Below, in pieces: positions 32,974 to 41,314 of a DNA stretch of 52,711 nt. The notes under the pieces are model-generated. The model searched no databases. It saw nothing but the letters and a program-made list of their open reading frames with translations, and was not told the origin of the DNA. A program made the translations under genes and the position numbers. The stretch lies in NCBI RefSeq assembly GCF_017303055.1, contig NZ_JAEKJT010000013.1, positions 1 through 52,711 on the forward strand. The letters run 5' to 3'. This DNA comes from Halomonas litopenaei. GTDB lineage: Bacteria > Pseudomonadota > Gammaproteobacteria > Pseudomonadales > Halomonadaceae. How positions within the stretch are numbered: position 1 is the first letter of the stretch; each line of letters begins with the position of its first letter.

Positions 32974-34917
32974 ATGCCATTCGCCCTGTTTCGCCGCCTA
33001 GCGCCACTGCTGGCCGCGACGGCCCTTTGTACACCGTCGCTGGCCTCTGCCCAGGCCAGCGATGGCGCCATGCGCAGTGCCCTGGAAGCTGCTCGCAGCG
33101 GTAACTTCCAGCAGATCAACGACGCTGCCATACGTGGTCACGAACTAGAGGGCTACGTGGCGTACTATCGCCTGCGTGACCGTCTGCCCAACGCCTCCCC
33201 CCAGGAGGTGCTGGGCTACATCTCCGCCAATGCCGACGCTCCCCTCGGTGACTGGATGCGCGAACAGGCCATCCTGCGCTATGGCCGTGCCGGTCGCTAC
33301 GGCGACCTGCTCGCCGTGGCCAACGGCGTTCCGGCGACCACGGCAGAGCAGTGTTACTACTACACCGCTCAACTCGGCCAGAATCCCTCCCAGGCCGCAC
33401 AAGGGGGACGCGAGCTGTGGAACGTCGGCAGCTCCCAGCCAGATGCCTGCGACACGCTATTCTCGACGCTACGGGCCAGGGGCGACATCGGCGACCTGGA
33501 GATCTTCCAGCGCATGATGCTGGCTTGGGAAAACGGCGAAGACGGGTTGGTCAGCTATCTCGGCCGCCAGCTCGGGCCGGCCTGGAGCAGTGCAGTAGCT
33601 GCACAACAAAGCGTGGATATCAGCCCCTCCCGTCTGGCCAGCGTAGGCAGCTGTGTCGGGCCGAACTGTGCCGGCACAGAGGACTTTGTGCGTGCCGCCG
33701 TCATCGCTGGTGCGGAAACGTCGGCGGCCTCTGCGCTCAACGGCTGGCAACAGGTATCGACACGGGTGAACCTGTCCCCGCAAGCGCGCCAGTCCCTCGA
33801 GCGCGAGATCATGTATCACGCCCTACGGCGTGACCAGCGCGAACTGCTTGGCTGGATCGATGGTGCCTTGCCGACGCAGCAGGATGCCGAAGTATTTGAA
33901 CTCCGGGCGCGCCTGGCCATCCGCGACCGCGACTGGGGGGCGCTGGAACGCACGGTCGCCGCCATGCCCGCGGAGGTGCAGGGCAAGGCCCGCTGGCAAT
34001 ACTGGCTTGGACGTGCGCTGACTCTGCGCGGCCAGCAGACCGCCGCACAGGCAGCCTTTACTCGCGCAGCCGGGCAGCGAGACTTCTTCGGTTTCGTCGC
34101 AGCAGACCGCCTGGGGCAGCCCTACAACCTCAATATGGAAAGCCATCACTCCAGCGATGCGGAACGCTCTCAGGTCGCGAACTGGCCCACAGTGCGCCGC
34201 ACGGAAGCCCTGCTGCGCGTCGGGCAGGAGGGACTGGCGAACCTGGAATGGTACCACGCGGTGCGCAAGGCCAGCCCCGCCGATGCGCGGCGCCTGGCGG
34301 ACTATGCCGCCTCCAGGGGCTGGCACGTGCGCCTGGTGCAGACCACCATCGTCGGCAAGATGCTGGACGCCCTGCCTTGGCGTTTTCCGGAAGCCTATCG
34401 CGCTGACTTCCAGCGCTGGGGCCAGGCCAATGCGGTGGATCCCTACCTGTTGATGGGCATTGCCCGACGCGAGAGTGCCTACAACCCCGAGGCGCTGTCG
34501 CCGGCAGGCGCCCGTGGTCTGATGCAGCTGATGCCGGGTACCGCCGCACTGGTCGGACGGCAGGTGGGGATCGGCGACCCTGGGCCCTATGGGGTGCTGG
34601 ATCCCGCCACCAATATTCGCCTCGGCAGCACCTATATCCGGGATATGATCGCTCGCTACTCGGGCAACCGCATTGCGGCGGCGGCTGCCTACAACGCGGG
34701 GCCCCACCGGGTCGACAACTGGCTGGCGCGGTCGCCTGGCGAGTTTGATCTGTTCGTCGAAGAGATCCCGTTCAAGGAAACGCGTCGCTATGTGCGCGCC
34801 GTGCTCGAATACCGCGTGGTGTTCGAGAGCCTTGCCAAGGGGTCGACCCAGGGCGTGCAGGTGCTGACGCCCGCAGAGAAGACGGCACGCTACGATGCTG
34901 GCATGGTCAGGCGCTGA
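32974..34917 (+). CDS. slt: Soluble lytic murein transglycosylase Slt
   Basis: A periplasmic muramidase of 647 residues that cleaves peptidoglycan with formation of 1,6-anhydromuramic acid. A signal peptide (LFRRLAPLLAATALCTPSLASA) precedes a long alpha-helical superhelical domain, a linker, and the C-terminal goose-lysozyme-like SLT domain. The catalytic glutamate is E500 in ARRESAYNPEALSPAGARG, followed by GLMQLMPGTA and the AAAAYNAGPHRVDNWL block. Domain order and size match E. coli Slt70. The ATG at 32974 has AGGAGG six nt upstream; an earlier in-frame start adds unrelated residues before the signal peptide. It is a single gene with its own terminator. Confidence 0.94.
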   Translation: MPFALFRRLAPLLAATALCTPSLASAQASDGAMRSALEAARSGNFQQINDAAIRGHELEGYVAYYRLRDRLPNASPQEVLGYISANADAPLGDWMREQAILRYGRAGRYGDLLAVANGVPATTAEQCYYYTAQLGQNPSQAAQGGRELWNVGSSQPDACDTLFSTLRARGDIGDLEIFQRMMLAWENGEDGLVSYLGRQLGPAWSSAVAAQQSVDISPSRLASVGSCVGPNCAGTEDFVRAAVIAGAETSAASALNGWQQVSTRVNLSPQARQSLEREIMYHALRRDQRELLGWIDGALPTQQDAEVFELRARLAIRDRDWGALERTVAAMPAEVQGKARWQYWLGRALTLRGQQTAAQAAFTRAAGQRDFFGFVAADRLGQPYNLNMESHHSSDAERSQVANWPTVRRTEALLRVGQEGLANLEWYHAVRKASPADARRLADYAASRGWHVRLVQTTIVGKMLDALPWRFPEAYRADFQRWGQANAVDPYLLMGIARRESAYNPEALSPAGARGLMQLMPGTAALVGRQVGIGDPGPYGVLDPATNIRLGSTYIRDMIARYSGNRIAAAAAYNAGPHRVDNWLARSPGEFDLFVEEIPFKETRRYVRAVLEYRVVFESLAKGSTQGVQVLTPAEKTARYDAGMVRR

Positions 34918-34950
34918 ACCAGCATAGGCGTACCGTTACCTCCCCACAGA

Positions 34951-34981
34951 AAAGCCCCGGTCCAATTGGACCGGGGCTTTT
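34951..34981 (+). terminator. Terminator of slt
   Basis: A perfect 30-bp palindrome (34951-34980) with 13-bp arms and an AATT loop, starting AAAGCCCCGGTCC, followed by a further T. A second perfect palindrome, CTTGCGCTAGCGCAAG at 35022-35037, lies between this and the lysE-like gene and may serve the opposite strand. Confidence 0.9.
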
Positions 34982-35090
34982 CGTTACCCTGTTTGTTTGC
35001 CATGTCTCTCTACGCTGCCACCTTGCGCTAGCGCAAGCCGAACGCCTTCAGCGCAGGAATCGACCGGGCGGCCGCCTATTCGGCGCGGCC

Positions 35091-35750
35091 TTACGCCGGC
35101 GCCCTGGTCAGCGCCAACTTGATACCAAACGCCACCAGCACGCCCCCGGTCAAGCCATTGAGCACCCGGGAGAACGCGGGCCGTGCCAGCCAGTGGCTGG
35201 CGCTTCCCACCAGCACCGCGACCAGAATCTGCCAGACGTTCGCGATGATGAAGTGGATGCCCGCCAGCCACAGCGACTTGAGCAAGGCGGGATCCGTGGG
35301 CGCGATGAACTGCGGCAGAAAGGCCATGTAGAACACGACGGTCTTGGGGTTCAACACATTGGACAGAAGCCCTTCCCGCAGGGGGCGCCACATCGGAACC
35401 GCTTGCCGCGAGGTGCCGCTGACCGTCGCCACTTCCAGGCCGCCGCCCTTCCAGGCTTGACGCAAGCTCGCCACTCCGAGCCACGCCAGATAGGCAGCGC
35501 CCACCAGCTTCAGCGCAGAGAAGGCCCACGCCGACTGCAGCAGAATCAGTGACACACCCAGGGCCGAAACCGTGGCGTGGACAAACAGACCAGAGCAGAT
35601 CCCCATGCTGGTAAGCACACCATCACGCAGGCCGCCCCGCGCCGTATTTCGAATCACCAACAGCGTATCGATGCCCGGCGTCACGCTCAGCAGCGTGATC
35701 GCCACGACAAACGCCAGCAATTGCCCGTCCATCCACTCCGCCATGGTCAT
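35091..35750 (-). CDS. LysE/RhtB-family amino acid exporter
   Basis: A 219-residue inner-membrane exporter of the LysE/RhtB superfamily with about six hydrophobic helices. The N-terminal SVTPGIDTLLVIRNTARGGLRDG segment holds the family's conserved PG..... and G..G elements, and LKLVGAAYLAWLGVASLR is typical of RhtB-type members. Homologues export homoserine, threonine, leucine or lysine; the substrate here is unknown. The ATG at 35750 overlaps the stop codon of the upstream TM2 gene (ATGA), so the two are translationally coupled. GGAG lies four nt before it; an ATG at 35744 is a second option. Confidence 0.88.
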   Translation of the reverse strand: MTMAEWMDGQLLAFVVAITLLSVTPGIDTLLVIRNTARGGLRDGVLTSMGICSGLFVHATVSALGVSLILLQSAWAFSALKLVGAAYLAWLGVASLRQAWKGGGLEVATVSGTSRQAVPMWRPLREGLLSNVLNPKTVVFYMAFLPQFIAPTDPALLKSLWLAGIHFIIANVWQILVAVLVGSASHWLARPAFSRVLNGLTGGVLVAFGIKLALTRAPA

Positions 35751-36169
35751 TGCGCTCCGGGGTTCTCGGCGTGCTTGAGAGAAATCTGGTCGTTCAGGGT
35801 CCAGAAGTCATACAGAATGCCAACCAGAAACAGGCCGCCGGTCAGCAGATAGATGATTCCGGTCACCCATTTGCCCATGTAGAAGCGGTGAAGACCAAAC
35901 ACGCCAAGGAAGGTCAGCAGCACCCAGGCAACCGTGTAGTTGGTCGGTCCACCGCGAAAGCGCAGATCCGCCTCCCGATCCATGCTCGGAATCAAGAACA
36001 GATCAATGATCCACCCAATGAAGAATAGGCCAAGCGTCAAGAACCAGATGGTTCCCGTCACCGGCTTGCCGTAATAGAACCGGTGCGCACCGAGAAAACC
36101 GAACAACCACAGCAGGTAGCCCACTACCTTGGAATGGGTGTCGTCGTTGTACATCGCAGGAGCAGTCAT
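35747..36169 (-). CDS. Double TM2-domain membrane protein
   Basis: A 140-residue protein with two TM2 domains, each a pair of helices joined by a short turn with a conserved G.HRFY.GK motif: GFLGAHRFYYGKPVTG at about residue 23 and GVFGLHRFYMGKWVTG at about residue 89. TM2 proteins are small membrane proteins of unknown function. The charged linker between the domains (about 60-72) should face one side of the membrane. AAGGA precedes the ATG at 36169. The gene overlaps the LysE-type exporter downstream by 4 bp, which suggests joint expression. Confidence 0.85.
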   Translation of the reverse strand: MTAPAMYNDDTHSKVVGYLLWLFGFLGAHRFYYGKPVTGTIWFLTLGLFFIGWIIDLFLIPSMDREADLRFRGGPTNYTVAWVLLTFLGVFGLHRFYMGKWVTGIIYLLTGGLFLVGILYDFWTLNDQISLKHAENPGAQ

Positions 36170-36537
36170 GCAGATTCCTTTTACGTTGAATCCCTGTCGT
36201 CAGGTCCGTCGTCACGCCATAACACGCGTGCCGCTGGACGCTGCAGACCTTTCGATCTACAGTAACTTGGCGGGTCGAGGTAGGCCATTCTCGCTTGTCT
36301 GAAGAAACCGTTCCAGCGGTGTCTCTCAAACACGTCGAGAATGTGCTGATTGAGTCGCAGCGTAGGACAGCAAGTGGAAACGTCGTCAGTGGTAGTTCGA
36401 ACAATCTATTGTCGAAACACGCAATGCGCCCTTCTTTCTTGTCATGCCCACGCACTAGGGTTCAGACCACATGATGGGAGAAAAGCTCCCCTGTGGCTGC
36501 ACCAGCACCATCATTTAGCGAGTTAAGGAAATCGACA
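36170..36537. other. Divergent promoter region and long csp leader
   Basis: No gene is supported in these 368 bp. The region contains the promoters of the TM2 gene and the cold-shock gene. Cold-shock mRNAs often have long structured leaders, and there is room for one here. A small inverted repeat (ACAAT-CT-ATTGT, 36400-36411) was seen, but no clear cold-box or promoter consensus. Confidence 0.4.
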
Positions 36538-36744
36538 ATGGCAACTGGCACTGTCAAGTGGTTCAACGACACTAAGGGCTACGGCTTCATCTCTCCGGAC
36601 GACGGCGGTGACGACCTGTTCGCCCACTTCTCCGAGATTCAGGCTGAAGGCTTCAAGTCCCTGCAGGACGGCCAGAAGGTCTCCTTCGAAGTGACCCAGG
36701 GCAAGAAAGGCCTTCAGGCCTCCAACATCAAGATCGCTGACTAA
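36538..36744 (+). CDS. Cold-shock protein (CspA family)
   Basis: A 68-residue single cold-shock domain that binds single-stranded RNA and DNA and melts mRNA structure. It has the RNP1 motif KGYGFI at residues 13-18 and the RNP2-like motif DLFAHF at 26-31, with the usual aromatic residues in place. The start at 36538, about eight nt after AAGGA, gives the typical MATGTVKWFN beginning; an in-frame extension upstream is spurious. Which CspA paralogue it is cannot be determined. It ends in a hairpin and a strong terminator. Confidence 0.95.
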   Translation: MATGTVKWFNDTKGYGFISPDDGGDDLFAHFSEIQAEGFKSLQDGQKVSFEVTQGKKGLQASNIKIAD

Positions 36745-36850
36745 GCTTCGTGCAAGTCACATCTTGACGCGGGAACGCTGTTCCCGCGATGCAGTACCGC
36801 GACATCGGAACAACCTGTCAGCATGATGGATTGGACCCGGCGTCGTAACG

Positions 36851-36880
36851 GAAAGGCCCACCGCGAGGTGGGCCTTTCTT
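36851..36880. terminator. Terminator after csp, shared with the lipoprotein gene
   Basis: GAAAGGCCCACC and GGTGGGCCTTTC form a perfect 12-bp stem with a GCGA loop, followed by TT. It can act in both directions between the convergent genes. A second hairpin without a T-run (CGCGGGAAC/GTTCCCGCG, 36768-36788) precedes it. Confidence 0.85.
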
Positions 36881-36916
36881 ATGAGCGTATGAGCTCGGAG
36901 GCTACGGTACGGGCGA

Positions 36917-37726
36917 CTACTGCTCGATCTCGCCTTCAGCGTTGACGTCCACCTTGTAGGTGGGGCCGCTCCCGCTGGTCTCGACAGGGGTCGTCTCCGG
37001 CACCTGTCGTTCGGCCTCTTCAAACGTCTCATCGATCTTGCGGCTGGCCTCTTCGAAACGCCGCTCGGTCTCTTGGAGGATGGCATCGACCTCGCTGGAG
37101 TCATTGCCAGGCGCACTGCTGGCGCCGCCTTGCCCATCACCATCTGCCAGCGGTGAAGCGCTGGCCGCCCCATCGCCGCTGTCATCGACGGCACTGGTCG
37201 GCTCAGGCGCCGAAGCATCGACGCTTGCCGCTTGCGTACCGGAGCTGTCCGGGGCCGACGCCTCCGCTTGCTGATACGCTTCATCGATCTTGCGGCTGGC
37301 CTCTTCAAACCGGCGCTCGGTTTCCTCGAGGATCGCGTCAACGTCGGAACGGCTGGCCTCACCAGGCACGGCCTGCTCGGACTGCAGGGTATCGGTTGCG
37401 CTGCTGCCCAGCTCCACGCTGGCACCCTCAGGCATATCGGAGCCTGCAGCAGCATTGCTGGACGCATCGTCTTCTGCCGATTCAGGGCGTTGCGATGCAT
37501 CACCCTCAGACGCCGTATCCACGGCACTGTCCCCTTGAGACGCCAGCGTGTCGCCTGGCGCTTCATCGGTTGCCGCCTCAGGCGCTGACGAGGAGTCCTC
37601 ACCAGCCACAGTTTCCGCACTGCTGGTCTGAGTCGTGGCCTCTGGGTCTTCACCCTCACACCCGCTCAACCACAGCGGGATGCTGAGGGCCACCACGGCC
37701 ACCGCCACTCGCGGGGTCACTGCCAT
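36917..37726 (-). CDS. Acidic repeat-containing lipoprotein, function unknown
   Basis: I do not recognise this 269-residue protein as a named family. It starts with a lipoprotein signal: a hydrophobic stretch ending in LSGC with the lipidated cysteine at residue 23. The rest is very rich in Ala, Ser, Asp and Glu and looks disordered, which fits an exported protein of a halophile. Two nearly identical predicted helices, containing ETERRFEEASRKIDE, lie at about 129-149 and 213-233. A Shine-Dalgarno GGAGAG precedes the ATG at 37726. A larger open frame on the same strand (36757-37659) is an Arg-rich shadow. Membrane-anchored scaffold or binding roles are guesses. Confidence 0.75.
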   Translation of the reverse strand: MAVTPRVAVAVVALSIPLWLSGCEGEDPEATTQTSSAETVAGEDSSSAPEAATDEAPGDTLASQGDSAVDTASEGDASQRPESAEDDASSNAAAGSDMPEGASVELGSSATDTLQSEQAVPGEASRSDVDAILEETERRFEEASRKIDEAYQQAEASAPDSSGTQAASVDASAPEPTSAVDDSGDGAASASPLADGDGQGGASSAPGNDSSEVDAILQETERRFEEASRKIDETFEEAERQVPETTPVETSGSGPTYKVDVNAEGEIEQ

Positions 37727-37882
37727 TGTCTTCTCTCCATGTCATGGGGCTCCTGTTGATACGACTGCGGGCAACATCCATCGATGTCACCTTGGACCGC
37801 AAACGTTCACAAATATTGCAGCAAAGGCGCTGATGAGGTGCAACGCTGACCGACCAACCGCCGCCCCTCGCCGCGGGACGGC

Positions 37883-38016
37883 TCACTGAATGCTGGTCAC
37901 ATCAGGGCTCTCTACATCAATACCAGCTACATCAATACCAGCTACATCAATACCAGCTACATCAATACCAGCTACATCAATACCAGCTACATCAAGACTA
38001 ACTACATCAAGGCTAC
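37883..38016 (-). repeat. 15-bp tandem repeat after the yegS-like gene
   Basis: Five identical 15-bp units (37913-37987) are flanked by two degenerate units on one side, the last overlapping the yegS stop codon, and one on the other. Read in the +1 frame relative to yegS, they encode AGIDV repeated five times, flanked by SSLDV, VSLDV and ESPDV, and the frame stays open to a TGA at 37883-37885. The DV codons are kept, with one synonymous change. No promoter or ribosome-binding site was found for a separate peptide. Confidence 0.85.
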
Positions 38017-38942
38017 TCGCCACGTGGTGATGCCATGCGACAGCTGTCCGGCATGGTCAGCCGCAGCGCCAATGGCATGACCTGGGCTTCAAAGGCCTGC
38101 TGGTAGCAGGCCTCGCCGTCCAGCGTCAGAGGCAAACGTGCCTCCCCATCCGCCTCGAAGCGCAGCCAGGCACTGCGAAAGGCATCGACATACTGACCGT
38201 GGTAGGGCCGCGCACGTAGCTCGCTCATCATGGCCTTGAGCTGTCGCAGAGAGCGAAAGTCCCGCACCAGCAGCACATCGAACAGTCCGTCGTCCAGCCG
38301 CGCTGCCGGGGTCAGCTGCTGGCCTCCACCGGCCTGGATGCCATTGCCGATTCCCAGCAGAAAGATGCCCGCACGACTCTCGCCACCGTCCCAGGCCAGG
38401 TGCCCCTGATAGAGCTGATAGCGCCAGGCCTTGAAGGCACCAAACACCGAGTAGGCGCCGCCACCCATCAGCCTTTTCAGCGGCCGGGGGGTGGACGTGG
38501 TAATTTCCGCGCCGAACCCGCCGGTGGCCATGTTGATAAAGTAACGGTCGTTGAGACGCGGGATATCGATCCAGCGGCTGGGCAAGCGGCATGCCGCATC
38601 CAGTGACGCGGCCTGACCCAAAGGCAAGCCCAATGACTTGGCCAGGTCGTTGGCGCTACCTAAGGGCATGATGGCCAACTCGGGACGGTCCTTGCGGGGT
38701 AACTGCATCAGACCATTGACGACTTCATGTACGGTGCCATCGCCGCCCCCTGCGATCACTCGCTTGACGCCATCGCGACCGGCCTGGGTGGCCTGACGCT
38801 CGCCGTCTCCTTTCTCCCAGGTGACGCGAACATCCACATCGAGTCCCCCGCGCCGGCACGCAAACACCGCACTGCGGACCTCCGGCAGCTGCGATGATTG
38901 TCCATTAAGGATCAGCCGATTGGTGCCCGGCGGCTGGGTCAT
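38013..38942 (-). CDS. YegS/DgkB-like lipid kinase
   Basis: A 309-residue diacylglycerol-kinase-catalytic-domain protein. The nucleotide-binding motif GGGDGT is at residues 65-70 and is followed by the family's PLGSANDLAKSL and INMATGGFGAEI blocks. E. coli YegS phosphorylates phosphatidylglycerol in vitro, and others in the family use diacylglycerol or sphingosine; the substrate here is open. The family length is about 300 residues, so the natural end seems complete at the TAG at 38013. An AAGGA precedes the ATG at 38942. A 15-bp repeat array begins over the stop codon and stays open in another frame. Confidence 0.9.
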   Translation of the reverse strand: MTQPPGTNRLILNGQSSQLPEVRSAVFACRRGGLDVDVRVTWEKGDGERQATQAGRDGVKRVIAGGGDGTVHEVVNGLMQLPRKDRPELAIMPLGSANDLAKSLGLPLGQAASLDAACRLPSRWIDIPRLNDRYFINMATGGFGAEITTSTPRPLKRLMGGGAYSVFGAFKAWRYQLYQGHLAWDGGESRAGIFLLGIGNGIQAGGGQQLTPAARLDDGLFDVLLVRDFRSLRQLKAMMSELRARPYHGQYVDAFRSAWLRFEADGEARLPLTLDGEACYQQAFEAQVMPLALRLTMPDSCRMASPRGE

Positions 38943-39185
38943 CCTGACAGTTCCTTCTTCACAAGGGGTTCATGTAAATCGCACATCCTGGTGCGGTTTG
39001 CTCTCCACGTGGACAGGGCAACGCCCCAGCCACCGTTTATCTTGACTTGGCACCGCAGTCGCATTTTAGCTCGCAGAGGGGGACATGCATCAATGTGGCA
39101 TCAACACGCACATATCCGCCACCATGCTGACAACGCATCCCTTACAATTGTCATCACTATCAGCCCCTTCTGACCGAGTGCCTGC

Positions 39186-40808
39186 ATGATTGAACCTATT
39201 TTTGTGCTGACCGCCTTCTTGTCCGGCCTGGCCGCCATGGCCCTCAGACTACCACCCTTGGTCGGTTTTCTCGCCGGCGGCTTTCTTCTCAACGTGCTCG
39301 GCTACGATGAAACGCCTGTGCTCACGCTGGTGGCGCACCTGGGGGTGACCTTGATGCTGTTCACCATCGGACTGAAACTCAACGTCAGGACCCTGCTGCG
39401 CCCAGACGTCTGGGGCGGAGCCAGCCTGCATATGCTGGCCTCAGTGGTACTTTTTGTTGTCATCTTGGGGCTCCTGAAGGGCATTGTCACCCTGGGCTGG
39501 CTGGCATCTCCCAACGGATTGCTGGCGGGCCTGGATCTGACGACGCTGCTGGTGCTGGCCTTCGCCATGTCTTTTTCCAGTACGGTGTTCGTCGTCAAGG
39601 TGCTGGAGAAACGCAGTGAAACCCAGGCGGCTTACGGCCGCCTGGCCATCGGCATCCTGATCATGCAGGACCTGTTTGCGGTGATTTTTCTCACGGCATC
39701 CACCGGCAAGTTGCCCAGTCCCTGGGCGCTTGGGCTATTCGCTCTGATTCCCCTTGCGCCGCTGCTGCGTAAATTGCTGGATCGTATGGGTCACGGCGAG
39801 ATGCAGATGCTGTGCGGCGTCGTCATGGCGCTGGTACTGGGTTACGGCCTGTTCGAGGCGGTAGGCGTCAAGGGCGATCTGGGCGCGCTGATCATCGGCA
39901 TGCTGCTGGCGCCCCACCCCGCCGCCCAGACATTGTCGCGGTCCATGTTCAACATCAAGGAACTGCTGCTGGTCGGGTTCTTCCTGAGCATCGGTCTTAC
40001 CGCCCTGCCTAGCTGGTCTCTGCTGGGGCTGGCGACGCTGCTGGTGGTACTGCTGCCGCTCAAGAGTCTGCTCTATCAACTCATACTGATGCGCTTTGGC
40101 ATGCGCCACCGCACATCCGTACTGGCGACGCTGAGCCTCAGCAACTATTCGGAGTTTGGCTTGATCGTGGGCGCCATCGCAGTGTCCAGTGGCTGGCTTG
40201 CGCCAGAGTGGCTGGTGGTGGTGTCCCTGGCGGTAGCACTGAGCTTCGTCGCTTCAGCCATCCTCAATGCCTTCAGCGAACGCCTCTACCAATGGCTCGA
40301 ACCGCGCCTGCCCAAGGTCGATGAATCGGCGCTGTCGCCCAGTGACAGGCCCATCGAAGTCGGAGATGCCGAGGCGGTGGTGTTGGGGATGGGTCGCATC
40401 GGTCGCAGCGTGTACCGGCGTCTGACAAAGGAATACGGGCTGAAGGTACTCGGGGTGGACTCCAACCCGAAAAGCGTGAAGACCCTGGCCGAAAAGGGCT
40501 TCAATATTGTCGAAGGCGACGCGGTAGACTCCGATTTCTGGGACAAGATGCTGATGTCTTCGCAGGTCGAGCTGGTCGTGCTGGCCATGCCCCATCATGC
40601 GGGTAACCTGTTCGCCCTGAAGCAGCTGAGAAGCCGCCACTTTCCCGGCAAGATCACCGCGGTGGTGGAATACCTGGAAGAGATCGATACCATCCGCGAG
40701 CTTGGCGCCCATGCGGTCTACCATGTCTACGACGAGGCGGGCCGTGCCCTGGCGGACAGTGCCGCCGAGGAAGCCGGTATCATCTCGCGTACCCAGCAGC
40801 TGGGCTAG
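39186..40808 (+). CDS. KefB-type cation/proton antiporter with TrkA-N domain
   Basis: A 540-residue CPA2-family antiporter. About 11-12 hydrophobic helices occupy residues 1-380, with conserved segments GLKLNVRTLL, SFSSTVFVVKVLEKR, IGILIMQDLFAV and GALIIGMLLAPHP. A cytoplasmic Rossmann RCK/TrkA-N domain follows from about 395 (VVLGMGRIGRSVYRRL and GVDSNPKSVKTLAEKG). The layout resembles YbaL and KefB/C and predicts NAD(H)-gated potassium or sodium exchange for protons, useful in a saline habitat. Glutathione control of the Kef kind cannot be inferred, as there is no ancillary KefF/G gene nearby. The ATG at 39186 has a weak ribosome-binding site. A small membrane protein gene follows. Confidence 0.9.
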   Translation: MIEPIFVLTAFLSGLAAMALRLPPLVGFLAGGFLLNVLGYDETPVLTLVAHLGVTLMLFTIGLKLNVRTLLRPDVWGGASLHMLASVVLFVVILGLLKGIVTLGWLASPNGLLAGLDLTTLLVLAFAMSFSSTVFVVKVLEKRSETQAAYGRLAIGILIMQDLFAVIFLTASTGKLPSPWALGLFALIPLAPLLRKLLDRMGHGEMQMLCGVVMALVLGYGLFEAVGVKGDLGALIIGMLLAPHPAAQTLSRSMFNIKELLLVGFFLSIGLTALPSWSLLGLATLLVVLLPLKSLLYQLILMRFGMRHRTSVLATLSLSNYSEFGLIVGAIAVSSGWLAPEWLVVVSLAVALSFVASAILNAFSERLYQWLEPRLPKVDESALSPSDRPIEVGDAEAVVLGMGRIGRSVYRRLTKEYGLKVLGVDSNPKSVKTLAEKGFNIVEGDAVDSDFWDKMLMSSQVELVVLAMPHHAGNLFALKQLRSRHFPGKITAVVEYLEEIDTIRELGAHAVYHVYDEAGRALADSAAEEAGIISRTQQLG

Positions 40809-40938
40809 CCGAACCGAGGTGGCGTGGAGCGGGTGCACTGCAGCGGTAGTTGCCCCGCCTCCCCATGGCAAGGATACTCGTGTCTCTTACCTCCTCGACC
40901 GGCGTTGCGGAGCGGTACACGATCGATGACAAGGATGC

Positions 40939-41232
40939 ATGGCGGTGGAAGATCTCTTTACCTGGCTGGGCGAAGCACTGGGCACCCTGATACGGGTGGT
41001 AGTCGATACCCTGGGAGGCTTTTTTACCGGCCTTGATGATGCGGCAGCAGGCTTCATCGATGGCTTGTCTCGCTCCCTCGGTATCGCTCCCTCGTTCTTC
41101 AGTCTGGCCTTGCTGGTGCTGGGTCTGTTCTTCCTGTGGCGAGCCCTGCGGGCGATTCTCGCACGCTCAGCTGTCGCGGCGTTGCTGTGGGCCCTGCTAG
41201 GCCTGTTGACCCTGGGCATGCTGCTGCCGTAA
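40939..41232 (+). CDS. Small membrane protein, unknown function
   Basis: A 97-residue protein I do not recognise. The N-terminal half is amphipathic (LFTWLGEALGTLIRVVVD) with an acidic turn, and the C-terminal half has two predicted transmembrane helices, about 54-70 and 77-96, with a short basic loop (RALRAILAR) between. Coding potential is supported by the well-formed hydrophobic pattern and third-position GC bias. AAGGA lies three nt before the ATG, a spacing that is short. It lies downstream of the antiporter gene in the same direction, 130 bp away, and may belong to the same transcript. A terminator follows. Confidence 0.6.
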   Translation: MAVEDLFTWLGEALGTLIRVVVDTLGGFFTGLDDAAAGFIDGLSRSLGIAPSFFSLALLVLGLFFLWRALRAILARSAVAALLWALLGLLTLGMLLP

Positions 41233-41262
41233 CCGCTGACACGGTTTAGATGTCGCCAACGC

Positions 41263-41290
41263 AAGACGCCGCCCACAGGGCGGCGTCTTT
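41263..41290. terminator. Bidirectional terminator before pepN
   Basis: AAGACGCCGCCC and GGGCGGCGTCTT form a perfect 12-bp stem with an ACA loop, followed by T. It serves the small membrane protein gene and the convergent pepN. Confidence 0.88.
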
Positions 41291-41314
41291 CTCGGCATCT
41301 TTCCGAGTCCGGGG

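Noticed and set aside
36757..37659. A 300-codon open frame on the same strand as the acidic lipoprotein
   Set aside because: It is an out-of-frame shadow with extreme Arg/Pro/Ser composition. The overlapping frame has a lipoprotein signal, ribosome-binding site and internal helical repeats.
37898..38016. A CRISPR-like look of the ACATCAATACCAG repeats
   Set aside because: The units are directly adjacent with no spacers, only 15 bp long and with no cas genes nearby. It is a simple tandem repeat.
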